Origin: Paenarthrobacter nitroguajacolicus
GTDB taxonomy: Bacteria > Actinomycetota > Actinomycetes > Actinomycetales > Micrococcaceae
Assembly (NCBI RefSeq): GCF_029952445.1
Contig: NZ_JAQPPK010000011.1
Coordinates: 91,231 to 155,230, forward strand
Direction: 5' to 3'
Length of the DNA: 64,000 nucleotides
Of this stretch, positions 1-8,974 are shown piece by piece. Position 1 is the first letter of the stretch. Each line of letters begins with the position of its first letter. The notes under the pieces are model-generated. The model made no database searches, was not told the DNA's origin, and saw only the letters and a program-made list of their open reading frames with translations. The position numbers and the translations under genes are program-made.

Positions 1-96
1 CGGTGCGCCACATTCGATGAAGGCGTACGCAACATGGAACTCCTTGGGGCCGTCACCGAATCCGCACTCAACAACGGAAAGAAGATCACGCTATGA
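1..96 (+). CDS. Gfo/Idh/MocA family oxidoreductase, C-terminal fragment
   Basis: The first frame is open from the left edge and ends at TGA 94-96. It encodes about 31 residues that include FDEGVRNMELLGAV and end in KKITL. Such a tail (a helix with NME.LGA, a short loop, then a K-rich end) is typical of the C-terminus of Gfo/Idh/MocA dehydrogenases. The stop overlaps the next start (ATG 93-95) in an ATGA arrangement, so the two genes are translationally coupled. The 5' part lies outside the window, so the family call rests on a short tail only. Confidence 0.6.
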   Translation, partial: RCATFDEGVRNMELLGAVTESALNNGKKITL

Positions 97-1112
97 AGCT
101 CGGCGTTTACAACGCAATCCTCCATGACAGGCCACTTCCCGAGGCACTTAAGGTCATTGCCGACCTTGGCCTGACGGGAATCGAGATCAACACCGGAGGG
201 TTCCTGCCGGCCGTGCACGTGCCCACATTCGACCAGATCCTGGAAAGCGATGCCGCGCGCGACGACTACCTGGCAATCTTTGATGGCACAGGTGTGTCGA
301 TTGCAGGCTTGAACTGCAACGGCAACCCGCTGCACCCGCGCCGCGAGATCGGCGAAAAGCACGCCGAGGACATTCGGCGGTCCATCCGCCTGGCAAGCCG
401 CCTTGGACAGGGCCGCGTGGTGACCATGTCCGGGCTTCCCGGTGGCGAGCCTGGAGCAACCACCGTCAACTGGGTGGTCAACGCCTGGAATTCGGCAGCC
501 CTGGATGTGCTGGATTATCAGTGGGGCGTGGCCGCTGAATTCTGGAAGGAAACCGACCGCCTGGCGGCAGACCACGACATCAAGGTGGCGCTGGAACTGC
601 ACCCGCAGAACATCGTGTTCAACACTGCGGACGTCTACAAGCTCATTGAACTCACCGGAGCCACCCATGTGGGTGTTGAACTCGATGCCTCGCACCTGTT
701 CTGGCAACAGATGGATCCGGTGGCAGTGGTTCGGGAGCTTGGGCCGCTGGTGTTTCAGGCGGCGGCCAAGGACGTGCGGATCAATACGGAAAACGCGGCA
801 CTCTATGGTGTGCTGGACAACAGCTTCCGCCGGCTCACGGCCGATGAGAACCGCACCAACCTGGGCGGCGACGAGTGGGCCAACGAATGGCCGAAAAACT
901 CCGCCTGGGACTTCGTTGCCCTGGGCCGCGGACATGACACCGCGTACTGGACTGAGTTCCTCCGGGCACTGTACGACGTTGATCCGAACATGCTGGTGAA
1001 CATTGAGCACGAGGATGTCTCACTGGGACGCATCGAGGGCCTGGAAGTCGCTGCCAAAGTGCTCCGGGATGCCGATGCGGCGCTGGAGGAGTCGCTGAAC
1101 GTTACCGCGTGA
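93..1112 (+). CDS. Sugar phosphate isomerase/epimerase (xylose-isomerase-like TIM barrel)
   Basis: 339 aa, cytosolic. The N-terminus MKLGVYNAILHDRPLPEAL and the segments VALELHP, VGVELDASHLFWQ and VNIEHED give the Glu/Asp/His/Glu metal ligands at the ends of the barrel strands seen in the AP-endonuclease-2/xylose-isomerase-like superfamily. Members of this subgroup interconvert keto sugars or inosose-type compounds. It overlaps the preceding oxidoreductase by an ATGA junction, which places it in a sugar or inositol catabolic operon. The exact substrate cannot be read from the sequence. The start is fixed by the overlap; there is no good alternative. Confidence 0.85.
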   Translation: MKLGVYNAILHDRPLPEALKVIADLGLTGIEINTGGFLPAVHVPTFDQILESDAARDDYLAIFDGTGVSIAGLNCNGNPLHPRREIGEKHAEDIRRSIRLASRLGQGRVVTMSGLPGGEPGATTVNWVVNAWNSAALDVLDYQWGVAAEFWKETDRLAADHDIKVALELHPQNIVFNTADVYKLIELTGATHVGVELDASHLFWQQMDPVAVVRELGPLVFQAAAKDVRINTENAALYGVLDNSFRRLTADENRTNLGGDEWANEWPKNSAWDFVALGRGHDTAYWTEFLRALYDVDPNMLVNIEHEDVSLGRIEGLEVAAKVLRDADAALEESLNVTA

Positions 1113-1179
1113 TCAGGGCGACTTAAGGCATGACGGCGGCGCGGGGCTCTGGTGCCAAGTCATCAAACCCATTAAATCT

Positions 1180-1207
1180 TTGACAGGACAAACTGACAAG
1201 GTTTAGT
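1180..1207 (+). promoter_or_regulatory. Probable sigma-70-type promoter for the 1265 oxidoreductase
   Basis: A perfect TTGACA (1180-1185) is followed after 16 nt by TTTAGT (1202-1207), which matches TATAAT at four of six positions. It lies about 60 bp upstream of the ATG at 1265 in a locally AT-rich gap. This suggests that the downstream gene has its own promoter. Inferred from sequence only. Confidence 0.45.
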
Positions 1208-1264
1208 CTCGCTTCAGCGTCTCATTCTGGAGACCACTTTCTGCTGCAGCGACGGAGACAGAAC

Positions 1265-2290
1265 ATGACGAACGTAGTGACCCTGGGCCTGGTGGGCGTC
1301 GGCCGGATCGGCGTGATGCACGCGAACAACATCAGCGCGCTGAACGGCTCGATGGCCCAGGACGGTGTACAGGTGCGATTGAAGCTGACCGATGTCGCGG
1401 AAGAGCATGCGCGCTCGGTCGCACGCAAGGTCGGTGCCGACTACTTGGGCTCCGTTGAGGAGTTGATCGCTTCCGGAGTAGACGGACTGGTCATCGCGAC
1501 AGGAACCGCAACCCACCCGGACCTCATCCGGGCCGGTGTCGATGCAGGCATTCCCGTGTTCTGCGAAAAACCAGTGGCCGTAAACGTGGCGGAATCGCTC
1601 CCGGTCCTGGACTACATACGCGAGAAGAATGGCGTGGTCCAGATCGGCCACCAGCGCCGTTTCGACGCAGGCTACCTCGAAGCGAAACGCGCCTACGAAG
1701 CAGGAGAGCTCGGCTGGATACACTCGTTTCGGGCTGTTACTTGCGACATGACTCCGCCACCGGTGGAATTCCTCGCGACCTCCGGCGGCCTGTTCCGGGA
1801 CTGTTCGGTGCACGACTTCGACATCCTGCGCTGGCTCACGGGCAAGGAAATCGTGGAGGTCTACGCCAAGGGCTCCAATAACGGCGACCCCGCAATCGGT
1901 GAGGTGGGCGATGTCGATACCGCCTTGGCGGTCGTGACGTTCGACGACGGCACGGTCGGCACGGTTTCGGCCAGCCGCTACAACGGGGCCGGGCATGATG
2001 TCCGGCTGGAACTCCAGGGCTCCGAAAGGTCCGTGCTGGTAGGCATGGATCCGCAGATGGCCATGCGCTCGGCTGAACCCGGAGTCTCGTTTCCAGCCGG
2101 TATGCCACATGCCACGTTCGCTGAACGCTTCGATCAGGCGTACCGCTCGGAGATGGCTGCCTTCGTGGAACTTGTGCTGGGTCAGCGCAAGAACCCTTGC
2201 ACTCCGGACGACGCCGTGGCTGCATCCAAAGTGGCCGACGCAGCGCAGGAGTCACTGGAAACTGGGGCTCCGGTCAGGGTTTCCGCTTAG
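1265..2290 (+). CDS. Gfo/Idh/MocA family NAD(P)-dependent oxidoreductase, possibly inositol 2-dehydrogenase
   Basis: 341 aa. The N-terminal Rossmann fold carries GVGRIG (residues 11-16), followed by CEKPVAV with the signature E101-K102-P103. The substrate domain carries RDCSVHDFD, in which D179 and H183 match the conserved D-x3-H catalytic pair of IolG-type dehydrogenases. ATG 1265 is preceded by GGAG at proper spacing. Family members oxidise a hydroxyl on inositol, sugars or their derivatives with NAD+. It follows an isomerase and the tail of another member of the same family, which fits a polyol catabolic locus. The inositol assignment is an inference from context and general resemblance. 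Confidence 0.8.
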   Translation: MTNVVTLGLVGVGRIGVMHANNISALNGSMAQDGVQVRLKLTDVAEEHARSVARKVGADYLGSVEELIASGVDGLVIATGTATHPDLIRAGVDAGIPVFCEKPVAVNVAESLPVLDYIREKNGVVQIGHQRRFDAGYLEAKRAYEAGELGWIHSFRAVTCDMTPPPVEFLATSGGLFRDCSVHDFDILRWLTGKEIVEVYAKGSNNGDPAIGEVGDVDTALAVVTFDDGTVGTVSASRYNGAGHDVRLELQGSERSVLVGMDPQMAMRSAEPGVSFPAGMPHATFAERFDQAYRSEMAAFVELVLGQRKNPCTPDDAVAASKVADAAQESLETGAPVRVSA

Positions 2291-2343
2291 CCTCGTCGGG
2301 CTGGCTTCACCCGTCGAATCAGCCCATGCTATTGAGCCCGTGC

Positions 2344-4260
2344 TTATGTTTTGGGGGGTGTGTGGTGGTGGTTGCGTCTGGGTGTTTGGTGGGGGTCGAT
2401 GTGTGGTGGGGGGATGAACCAGGGGGTGCCGGTTTCCATGGTGATGCGCCATTGTTCTTTGTGGATGAGGTGGTGGTGGTGGGAGCAGAGGAGGGTGCCG
2501 TTGTTGGTTCCTGTGGTGCCTTGGTGTGACCAGTAGGTGATGTGGTGGGCTTCGCACCAGGGTGCGGGGATGGTGCAGTCGGGGAAGGCGCAGCCGCCGT
2601 CGCGGGCGGTGATGGCTTTGCGGATGTGGGGTGGGAAGATCCGGCTGGTGCGGCCGATGTTGAGGATTTCGGAGTCGCTGCCGAGCACGACGGGGATGAT
2701 GTCGGCGTCGCAGGCTATTTTGCGGATGGTGTTGGGGTGGATGGGGCCGGTGAACGTCGCGGTCCCGGTACTGATGCGCGGTCCCGCGGTAGTGCTGGTG
2801 CCCTGTCCGGTGGTGCCGGTGCCGGTGCCGGTGCCGGTGCTGGTGCCCTGTCCGGTGGTGCCGGTGCCGGTGCCCTGTCCGGTGGTGCTGGTGCTGGTGC
2901 CTGTGCTGGTGGGGTGGTGGCGGATGGTGTCGCAGAGGTCGCGGTAGTCGATGTTGACGGTGAGTTGGGGTCGGAGTCCGCCGTTGGAGGGTAGTTTCCC
3001 GGTGGTCATGGCCACGGCGCAGGCCCCGACGAGTCCGTCGAGGAGTTTCTGGGCGCGGGTTCGGCGGTCCAGTTCCGGGCCGGGGGAGCCGCTCTCTTGT
3101 CCCGGGCCGGCTTCGATGTGAGCCGTTGCTTTCGTGTTCGACGCTGCGGCGGCCAGCCCGTTGGCGGCGGTGGTATCCGTGCTGGTAGTGGTGCCCACGC
3201 TGGTGTCTGCGCTTGCCTGGGTATCTGTGCTTGCCTGGGCATCCCCACTGGTGGTGCCGGTGCTGGTGGTGGTGAGGCGGGGGTTGGTGGCGATGTTCAT
3301 GGCGGTGGTGAGGGTTTCGTATTGTTCGGTGGTGGCGAAGATTTCGAGGTGGTGGAGTCCGTGGCGGCGTCGGCGGCGCAGGAACGCGCCTTGGAGTTGG
3401 CGGAGGGTTTCTTCGGGTGGTTCGGGGCCGTCTTGGTCGATCCGGTCGGTCCAGCGGTTGGCCATTTTAGTCACGAAGTCGGGGTCGGTTTCGGTCGCGG
3501 TGGTGGTCAGGGCGTGTTCCATCCGGGCGAGCAGCTCTGCCGGTGCGAGGTGGTGGACTTTGTCCAGGGCGGTGCTGATGATGGTCGCGGAGCGGGAGGA
3601 GATGGTGCCGTCGGCCAGGGCACCGGCGAGGTGTTCGCGGCGGGCGGGGATGTCCTGCCCGGTGATTCCTGTCTGGGGTAGGACGTTGGGGGTCAGGGCG
3701 AGGCGTCGGCGGGCTTCACCGATCCCGATCCGTAACCGGGCCCGCAGGAACTCCGCGGCGTTCCGGTACCCGTCATCCAACACACTACCCACCGCGCTGG
3801 ATGCCCTGGCGGGGGCTTGGGTGGCAGCAGCGGAGTCCGAATCGGCGGATGGCGTGACTGGTTCGGTCCACCCGGTCCGCCACTGCGGCGCTACCGCCGA
3901 ACCGCCAGACCCGGCCTGCCGCGCAGACCCGCCCGCCCGCGATTCGACCTGTGCCGCCTCGCGCCGGGTCCGCTCCACTGCCTGCGCCGCGACCACCTGC
4001 ACGTACTCCAACTGCCGCGACAGATCCTCGACCCTGCCCGCGAAATCCGCGGCCTCAGCGAACCCAAACAACCGGGCATCAGCGGCAACCGAGGCACGCA
4101 ACTCAGCCAACGCCTCCGACGCATCGTCAAGGGAAGAGCCCACGGCCACGGCAAGCGCATCTTCGATATCGTGCCGGGGATAGGGGAAACCGGTGGACGG
4201 CGCCACTCCCTGGCCCGGAGACGCTGTCCCAGGTTCCACGAGTTGCTCGATTCCGTCCAT
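2344..4260 (-). CDS. DUF222 domain / HNH endonuclease protein
   Basis: 638 aa, longer than most of its family (about 400-550 aa). The N-terminal half is the helical DUF222 region (ELRASVAADARLFGF, then FLRARLRIGIGEARRRLALTP). The C-terminus is an HNH nuclease: AITARDGGCAFPDC, CEAHHITYWSHQG and LCSHHHHLIH supply the zinc-binding Cys residues and the HNH histidines. Between them, roughly residues 445-490, is a Thr/Gly/Ser/Gln low-complexity stretch that accounts for the extra length. Such proteins are abundant in actinobacterial genomes and often considered mobile or selfish nucleases; their role is unproven. The gene stands alone, convergent with the 1265 gene. Confidence 0.9.
   Translation of the reverse strand: MDGIEQLVEPGTASPGQGVAPSTGFPYPRHDIEDALAVAVGSSLDDASEALAELRASVAADARLFGFAEAADFAGRVEDLSRQLEYVQVVAAQAVERTRREAAQVESRAGGSARQAGSGGSAVAPQWRTGWTEPVTPSADSDSAAATQAPARASSAVGSVLDDGYRNAAEFLRARLRIGIGEARRRLALTPNVLPQTGITGQDIPARREHLAGALADGTISSRSATIISTALDKVHHLAPAELLARMEHALTTTATETDPDFVTKMANRWTDRIDQDGPEPPEETLRQLQGAFLRRRRRHGLHHLEIFATTEQYETLTTAMNIATNPRLTTTSTGTTSGDAQASTDTQASADTSVGTTTSTDTTAANGLAAAASNTKATAHIEAGPGQESGSPGPELDRRTRAQKLLDGLVGACAVAMTTGKLPSNGGLRPQLTVNIDYRDLCDTIRHHPTSTGTSTSTTGQGTGTGTTGQGTSTGTGTGTGTTGQGTSTTAGPRISTGTATFTGPIHPNTIRKIACDADIIPVVLGSDSEILNIGRTSRIFPPHIRKAITARDGGCAFPDCTIPAPWCEAHHITYWSHQGTTGTNNGTLLCSHHHHLIHKEQWRITMETGTPWFIPPPHIDPHQTPRRNHHHTPPKT
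2794..2912. repeat. In-frame GC-rich short tandem repeats inside the HNH gene
   Basis: A unit resembling GGTGCCCTGTCCGGTGGTGC alternates with runs of the hexamer GGTGCC. It is in frame and encodes the Thr-Gly-rich linker of the DUF222/HNH protein. Copy number in such hexamer runs is prone to slippage without breaking the frame. Confidence 0.8.
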
Positions 4261-4368
4261 GGATCAAGCCTGTCACCGCATCAAAATGACCATAAGTCCT
4301 GAATCACCGTATGTGGACAACCTGCCGCAGGCGCAGAACCCAGCCAAACGGCTGCGTATTCTGGGGGC

Positions 4369-5019
4369 ATGCTGCTGCTCGTGGATCTCGACAACACCCT
4401 TGTGGACAGGGCCGCCGCCTTCAATGCCTGGGCGTCGTCCTTCATCGGCACGCTTGGGGGATCCGCTTCGGACATGACATGGCTCATCGAGGCAGACCGG
4501 GACGGCTACGAACCCCGCGACTCCCTGGCCCGTGCCATTGGGGAACGATTCGAGGACGCGCCGGATCCCGGGACGATTGTCCAGATGCTGCTCTTTGATC
4601 ACGTGCCCTTGATGACCATGGACGAGGGCGCTGTGACCGCACTCCGGGATGCCCGTGAATCAGGATGGAAAATAGGCATCGTGACCAACGGCGCAACGGA
4701 ACAACAGACGCTCAAAGTCCGTAATCTCGGCCTCGAATCCTACGTGGACGCTGTCATCATTTCCGAGGCCGTAGGCGTGAAGAAGCCGGACGCAGAAATT
4801 TTCCACCTCGCGGCCAACAGCTTGGGCGAATCTGTGAATATGGGCTGGATGATCGGCGATCACCCGACGGCGGACATCGTCGGCGGCAGAGGTGCGGGCC
4901 TGAAAACCGGCTGGATATCCCGAGGCGAAACGTGGCCTGAGGGCATAACCGCTCCGAACCTTGCGGCTCCAACCGTTGCGGAAGCCATCAATGCCGCCCT
5001 TACATGGGGCCCCGCCTGA
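4369..5019 (+). CDS. HAD family hydrolase (subfamily IA phosphatase)
   Basis: 216 aa. The four HAD motifs are present: DLDNT with nucleophile D6 and acid/base D8, TNG at 106-108, KKPD with K138/K139, and GDHPTAD at 163-169 for Mg2+ binding. The cap region between motifs I and II is helical and of the size expected for subfamily IA (phosphoglycolate phosphatase/haloacid dehalogenase-like). It probably dephosphorylates a small metabolite; the substrate is unknown. Divergent from the HNH gene and monocistronic, with a hairpin 3' of its stop. Confidence 0.88.
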   Translation: MLLLVDLDNTLVDRAAAFNAWASSFIGTLGGSASDMTWLIEADRDGYEPRDSLARAIGERFEDAPDPGTIVQMLLFDHVPLMTMDEGAVTALRDARESGWKIGIVTNGATEQQTLKVRNLGLESYVDAVIISEAVGVKKPDAEIFHLAANSLGESVNMGWMIGDHPTADIVGGRGAGLKTGWISRGETWPEGITAPNLAAPTVAEAINAALTWGPA

Positions 5020-5074
5020 CCGGCAGCCCACGCTAACTCGCCAAACCGCCACGGCGTCAAAACCGGAAAGCGCC

Positions 5075-5096
5075 CGACGGCGGCAGGTCGCCGTCG
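5075..5096. terminator. Hairpin of the CGACGGCG family between convergent genes
   Basis: CGACGGCG (5075-5082) pairs perfectly with CGCCGTCG (5089-5096) across a 6-nt loop. It sits between the ends of two convergent genes, so it can serve both. No T tract follows. It is one of several related intergenic hairpins in the window. Confidence 0.6.
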
Positions 5097-5135
5097 TACG
5101 TTGTTCGCCTCAGGTACGGGTTCCGGGAGCGGTTG

Positions 5136-5996
5136 TTACGGCGCCTGCGAAGCCGCCGCTGCCGGTTCGAGGTCAGCGAGGGTGAGCGGGTGCGCAGGGG
5201 TGTCTGGGAAGGTGACGACGGATGTCGCCGCCAAGTCCGGCCCAACGTGCACCAGTTCGCCGGATGACATGGGCCGCCAGCCAGGGTCTTGGTCCATGGG
5301 TTCGGTGGCGAAAAGGACATGCGGGGACTGGGAGAGCTCGGCGCTGCGGGATCGGATTCGCTCGCTGTGGGCGTCGAGTGGGCTGGGCTTGCTGGAGGGG
5401 TGCCGTTCAAGGATGTAGAGCGCGTGGGTGTCCGGGTACCGGAGGGCCCACATATCCGTTGCAGTCGTCAGGATGAAATTGAGGCTGAACACCGGCAGTT
5501 CCTTGGCGATCCAGCTGACGGCGGTCACAATGCCGGCGTGGACATCCCCATGGGCGGCCCGGGTTTCTGCGGTGATGAGCGCGAAAAGACGCTCGCTGTC
5601 CGATTGGCCCAGCACCAGGTCCATGGCCTTGAGCTCAACAAGGCGGCGATCAAGTTTTTCGAGGCCGCGGAGCACCCCGTTGTGCGCAAAGAGCCGGCCG
5701 TCCTGTTCGAAGGGGTGCGTATTGACCATGGTGAGGGCGCCGGTGCTGGCGTACCGCACGTGCGCCAGGAAGGTGGTGCTCTTCAGGTCGCGGGCTTCGC
5801 GGGCGAAGGCGTGGTCCTCCCATGCTGCCAACGGCTGTTTGGCCACGTGGGGTTTCCCGTCCACCCCAAATGTCCCGATCCCGGCGCCGTCCGGTTCCCG
5901 ACGGCTTTGGACTGAGAGGCTATCGGGAGCGTTCAAGAGCCAAAAGGTTGCCCGCACTGGTTGGGCGCCGGCATGAAGACCGAAAAGTCGACACAT
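5136..5996 (-). CDS. Class II glutamine amidotransferase
   Basis: 286 aa. Starting at ATG 5996 the protein begins MCRLFGLHAG, so the N-terminal nucleophile Cys2 of Ntn-type glutaminases is exposed after Met removal. AHVRYAST, NTHPF and FAHNG complete the glutaminase active site. An AGGAGG lies just upstream of this start, which decides it over longer in-frame versions. There is no synthetase domain, as in YafJ-like stand-alone proteins. Only 22 bp separate it from the glutamate decarboxylase upstream on the same strand, so the two are probably cotranscribed. A link (glutamine to glutamate to GABA) is possible but unproven. Confidence 0.88.
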   Translation of the reverse strand: MCRLFGLHAGAQPVRATFWLLNAPDSLSVQSRREPDGAGIGTFGVDGKPHVAKQPLAAWEDHAFAREARDLKSTTFLAHVRYASTGALTMVNTHPFEQDGRLFAHNGVLRGLEKLDRRLVELKAMDLVLGQSDSERLFALITAETRAAHGDVHAGIVTAVSWIAKELPVFSLNFILTTATDMWALRYPDTHALYILERHPSSKPSPLDAHSERIRSRSAELSQSPHVLFATEPMDQDPGWRPMSSGELVHVGPDLAATSVVTFPDTPAHPLTLADLEPAAAASQAP

Positions 5997-6018
5997 AAGA
6001 AAGCCTCCTGCGCGTGGG

Positions 6019-7419
6019 TCAGTGGTGGAAACCTTCGGGCTGCTTGTCCGGGGGCATCGGGGACGTGAGGCTGTCCAGGTAGTCCACCGCCTTGGTGAGA
6101 TCGGCGAGGAAACTGGAAGCGAGATCGCGGGTGAATCCGTTCCGGACAACGATTCTCTGGACCGTTACCTCGCTCAACCCGTCAGGCAGTGGGTAGGCGG
6201 GCACCAGCCAGCCATTCATCCGCAGGCGCTCGGAAAGGTGGTGGAGGTTCCAGTGCTCGGTGTAGCCCTCCGTGAGTTGCCAGGCGAAAACGGGGATATC
6301 GGAACCATCGCTCCAGAGGGTGAAAGCTTCCATGGCTCCGATTTCGCTGGAGAGGTACAGTGCCACGTCGCGGGAAGTAGCCTGGACGGCCCTGTACCCG
6401 GCAAAGCCGAGCCGGAGGAAAAGGTAGTACTGCAGGAGCACCTGGGCTCCGGGCCGGGAAAAGTTCAAGGCGAACGTGGGCATGTCGCCTCCGAGGTAGC
6501 TGACGTGGAAGATCAGGTCCTCGGGGAGCGCATCGGCATCCCGCCACACCACCCAGCCCAGACCCGGGTACACCAGGCCGTATTTATGTCCGGAGGTGTT
6601 GATCGAGGCGACGCGGGGGAGCCTGAAATCCCACACTGTTCCGGGCTGCAGGAACGGCGCGACCATCGCGCCTGAAGCGCCGTCAACGTGGATAGGGATA
6701 TCAAGGCCGCGGCGTGCCTGGATTTCATCCAGCGCGTCTGAGATGAGCTGTACAGGCTCGTAACGCCCGGTGTAGGTGACGCCCAGGATGGCGACGACGC
6801 CGATGGTGTTTTCATCCACGTACTGGTCCAGGTCATGGCCGTCCAGCATGGGGTGCTCAGCCGAGACCGGAACAAAGCGGGGCTCGACCTCCCAGTAATT
6901 GCAGAACTTTTCCCAGCACACCTGAACGGCTGAGCTCAGGACGAGGTTGGGTTTGTCAGTGGTCTTGCCCTCGGCACGCCGGGCGTGTTGCCAGCGGCGC
7001 TTCAAGGCCAGGCCGCCCAGCATGCACGCTTCGGAGGATCCGATGGTGGACGTGCCAATACTCTTCCCGGGATCCGGCGAGTTCCATAGGTCGGCGAGCA
7101 TCCGCCAGCACCGCGTCTCGATAAGTGCTGTCTGCGGGTATTCGTCCTTGTCGATCATGTTCTTGTCGAACGTCTCGGCGTACAGCGTGGAGGCTTCCGT
7201 TTCCATCCACGTCCCGACGAAGGTTGCCAGGTTCAGCCTGGAATTGCCGTCCAGCATGGCTTCGTCGTGGACAACCTGGTACGCGGTGGCTGGCAGTGAT
7301 TCGCCTTCCGGAAGGGTGAACCGCGGAAAAATGGTGGATTCTCCCGGCCTGCTGAATAGGGGATTGAGTTCGACGGCGGTATCCGGTTCGTGGTGGGACG
7401 TTTGGTGGGATCTGCTCAT
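6019..7419 (-). CDS. gadB: Glutamate decarboxylase
   Basis: 466 aa, PLP enzyme converting glutamate to GABA and CO2 with uptake of a proton, usually linked to acid tolerance. HVDGASG (D246 contacts the PLP ring nitrogen) and INTSGHKYG (Schiff-base K279) match the GadB family, whose E. coli member is 466 aa with K276. ATG 7419 follows AAGGAGCCGGCCC at good spacing. It is the first gene of a two-gene unit with the class II amidotransferase. No GadC-type antiporter is adjacent. Confidence 0.95.
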   Translation of the reverse strand: MSRSHQTSHHEPDTAVELNPLFSRPGESTIFPRFTLPEGESLPATAYQVVHDEAMLDGNSRLNLATFVGTWMETEASTLYAETFDKNMIDKDEYPQTALIETRCWRMLADLWNSPDPGKSIGTSTIGSSEACMLGGLALKRRWQHARRAEGKTTDKPNLVLSSAVQVCWEKFCNYWEVEPRFVPVSAEHPMLDGHDLDQYVDENTIGVVAILGVTYTGRYEPVQLISDALDEIQARRGLDIPIHVDGASGAMVAPFLQPGTVWDFRLPRVASINTSGHKYGLVYPGLGWVVWRDADALPEDLIFHVSYLGGDMPTFALNFSRPGAQVLLQYYLFLRLGFAGYRAVQATSRDVALYLSSEIGAMEAFTLWSDGSDIPVFAWQLTEGYTEHWNLHHLSERLRMNGWLVPAYPLPDGLSEVTVQRIVVRNGFTRDLASSFLADLTKAVDYLDSLTSPMPPDKQPEGFHH

Positions 7420-7760
7420 GGGCCGGCTCCTTGGATTCGTTCGCTCACGGCGGGGCAAGCGGGGCAAGTGGGGCAGGTGGCGCAACTCGTCTGCGGCTCA
7501 CGCTACCCGGGGTGGGCCGCGCACCCAAGCCTTGCGTGCTTTCAATCGCCGCAGCTGCACGCATCCTGGGAAATGGCCCGGAACCTTGTCAGGAATCGCC
7601 GAAGAGGGCTTGCCAAAGAAACAGTAAGCATGCTTATGGTATTGGTGTTCCTTAAAGCTGACGGGTTGAAACTTCCCCGTTCCAGCGACCGGAAACCATG
7701 CCTGGTGATGCAGACCGCTTGGCGATCCATACAAGAGAACCGCATTCCAAGGAGATAATC
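7420..7760. other. Divergent intergenic region between gadB and the PRC-barrel gene
   Basis: 341 bp without a convincing gene. Near gadB it contains imperfect direct repeats of GGGGCAAG (about 7453-7480). Near the right-hand gene it contains a perfect 12-bp palindrome TAAGCATGCTTA (7625-7636) followed by AT-richer DNA, a reasonable operator or promoter site for the rightward gene. Confidence 0.5.
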
Positions 7761-8609
7761 ATGCTCGCGAGGGAAAACATTGACCGTTTGATGGGCCTGA
7801 ACGGAAACGTCCGCACCACAGAAGGTGACAAGGTTGGGTCCATCGGCACGTTCTACACCGACGACGACACGGGTGAGCCCACGTGGGTCACCGTCAAGAC
7901 AGGCCTCTTCGGCAGCTCGGAGTCGTTCATCCCCTTGAGGGAAGCCTCGGTGGAGGGTGACGACGTAGTGGTCCCCTTCAGCAAGGACCACATCAAGGAT
8001 GCCCCGCGGGTCGCCGAGGACGGTCACCTGGATCCGGGTGAGGAAAGCCGGCTCTATAACCACTACGGGCTTGAGGGCGACTACGGCACCACCGGGACCA
8101 ACGGGCAGGACGGATACTCGCGCGGCACGGATTACGCCGACGCCGGCACCGCCACCACCGGCACGCGTACCGCAGGGACCGCAGCCACCACCGGCACAGC
8201 AGACAGCACCGTCGGCACCAATCGCGACGACGCCGCCATGACCCGCTCGGAAGAGCGGCTGAACGTCGGCACCGAGAAGCAGGCCACCGGCCGGGCGCGC
8301 CTGCGCAAGTACATCACCACTGAAAACGTCACCACTACCGTTCCCGTGGAGCGCGAGGAAGTCCGAGTGGAGCGCGAGCCCATCACCGATGCCAACGCGG
8401 GCGACGCTATGTCCGGTCCGGACCTCACCGAGAGCGAGCACGAAGTAACCCTTCACGAGGAACGCCCGGTGGTGGAAAAGGAGACTGTCCCGGTCGAGCG
8501 CGTACGCCTCGAAAAGGACACGGTCAGGGATGACGTCCGGGTTGAAGACGAAGTACGGAAGGAACGTATCGACACCGAAGGGACCGGTAGGGACGAGACC
8601 CGTCGCTGA
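7761..8609 (+). CDS. PRC-barrel and DUF2382 domain stress protein
   Basis: 282 aa. Residues 1-80 form a PRC-barrel domain (NGNVRTTEGDKVGSIGTFYTD, WVTVKTGLFGSSESFIPL). A flexible Gly/Thr/Ala-rich linker follows (about 110-155). The C-terminus is a DUF2382 (YsnF/AvaK-like) domain, LRKYITTENVTTTVPVEREE and EERPVVEKETVPVERVRL, rich in alternating Glu/Arg/Val. ATG 7761 has an ideal AAGGAGATAATC before it, which rules out the longer frame. This architecture is common in actinobacteria and associated with general stress; biochemical function is unknown. Confidence 0.9.
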   Translation: MLARENIDRLMGLNGNVRTTEGDKVGSIGTFYTDDDTGEPTWVTVKTGLFGSSESFIPLREASVEGDDVVVPFSKDHIKDAPRVAEDGHLDPGEESRLYNHYGLEGDYGTTGTNGQDGYSRGTDYADAGTATTGTRTAGTAATTGTADSTVGTNRDDAAMTRSEERLNVGTEKQATGRARLRKYITTENVTTTVPVEREEVRVEREPITDANAGDAMSGPDLTESEHEVTLHEERPVVEKETVPVERVRLEKDTVRDDVRVEDEVRKERIDTEGTGRDETRR

Positions 8610-8664
8610 CCCTCCGGAGCGCGCGACGGCGCACCGTAGGTGAGGCGAGCCTCTGGTGCGAACA

Positions 8665-8696
8665 GCGTCCGACGGCGGGAGGCCGCCGTCGGACGC
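8665..8696. terminator. Perfect 14-bp hairpin terminator
   Basis: GCGTCCGACGGCGG (8665-8678) and its exact complement (8683-8696) flank a GAGG loop. It lies 56 bp beyond the stop of the PRC-barrel gene. Same CGACGGCGG core as the other intergenic hairpins here. Confidence 0.7.
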
Positions 8697-8779
8697 CCGC
8701 CAACCGCCGGTCGGTGGAACAGTCGGCCGCGAAGCAATTGCCGCTATCGCAAAAGCACCCACGATGGGACGATTTTGGT

Positions 8780-8974
8780 ATGGGCGATCAAGAGAAACAC
8801 GAGCCCGCTGAGCCGGCAGGCATTGCGTCAGAGGATGCGGGAGCTCCAACGACCCAACAGATGCGCACGGTCGGTCAACGCAGGCGCGAAGCCGAACGCA
8901 AGCTGGACCTGCATCTGGAGGAGGCCCGCCACAAGGGTGAAGCTACTGAAGACGGGGATCATTCCGAAGGGTAG
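8780..8974 (+). CDS. Small charged protein of unknown function
   Basis: 64 aa beginning MGDQEKHEPAEP. The C-terminal half is a highly charged predicted helix (QMRTVGQRRREAERKLDLHLEEARHKGE). No family is recognised. The ribosome-binding site is weak (GGGACG). Its 3' end overlaps the end of the convergent GH15 gene by 32 bp. It is kept because amino-acid composition and codon use resemble a real small protein. An in-frame start at 8714 would add 22 residues. Confidence 0.5.
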   Translation: MGDQEKHEPAEPAGIASEDAGAPTTQQMRTVGQRRREAERKLDLHLEEARHKGEATEDGDHSEG

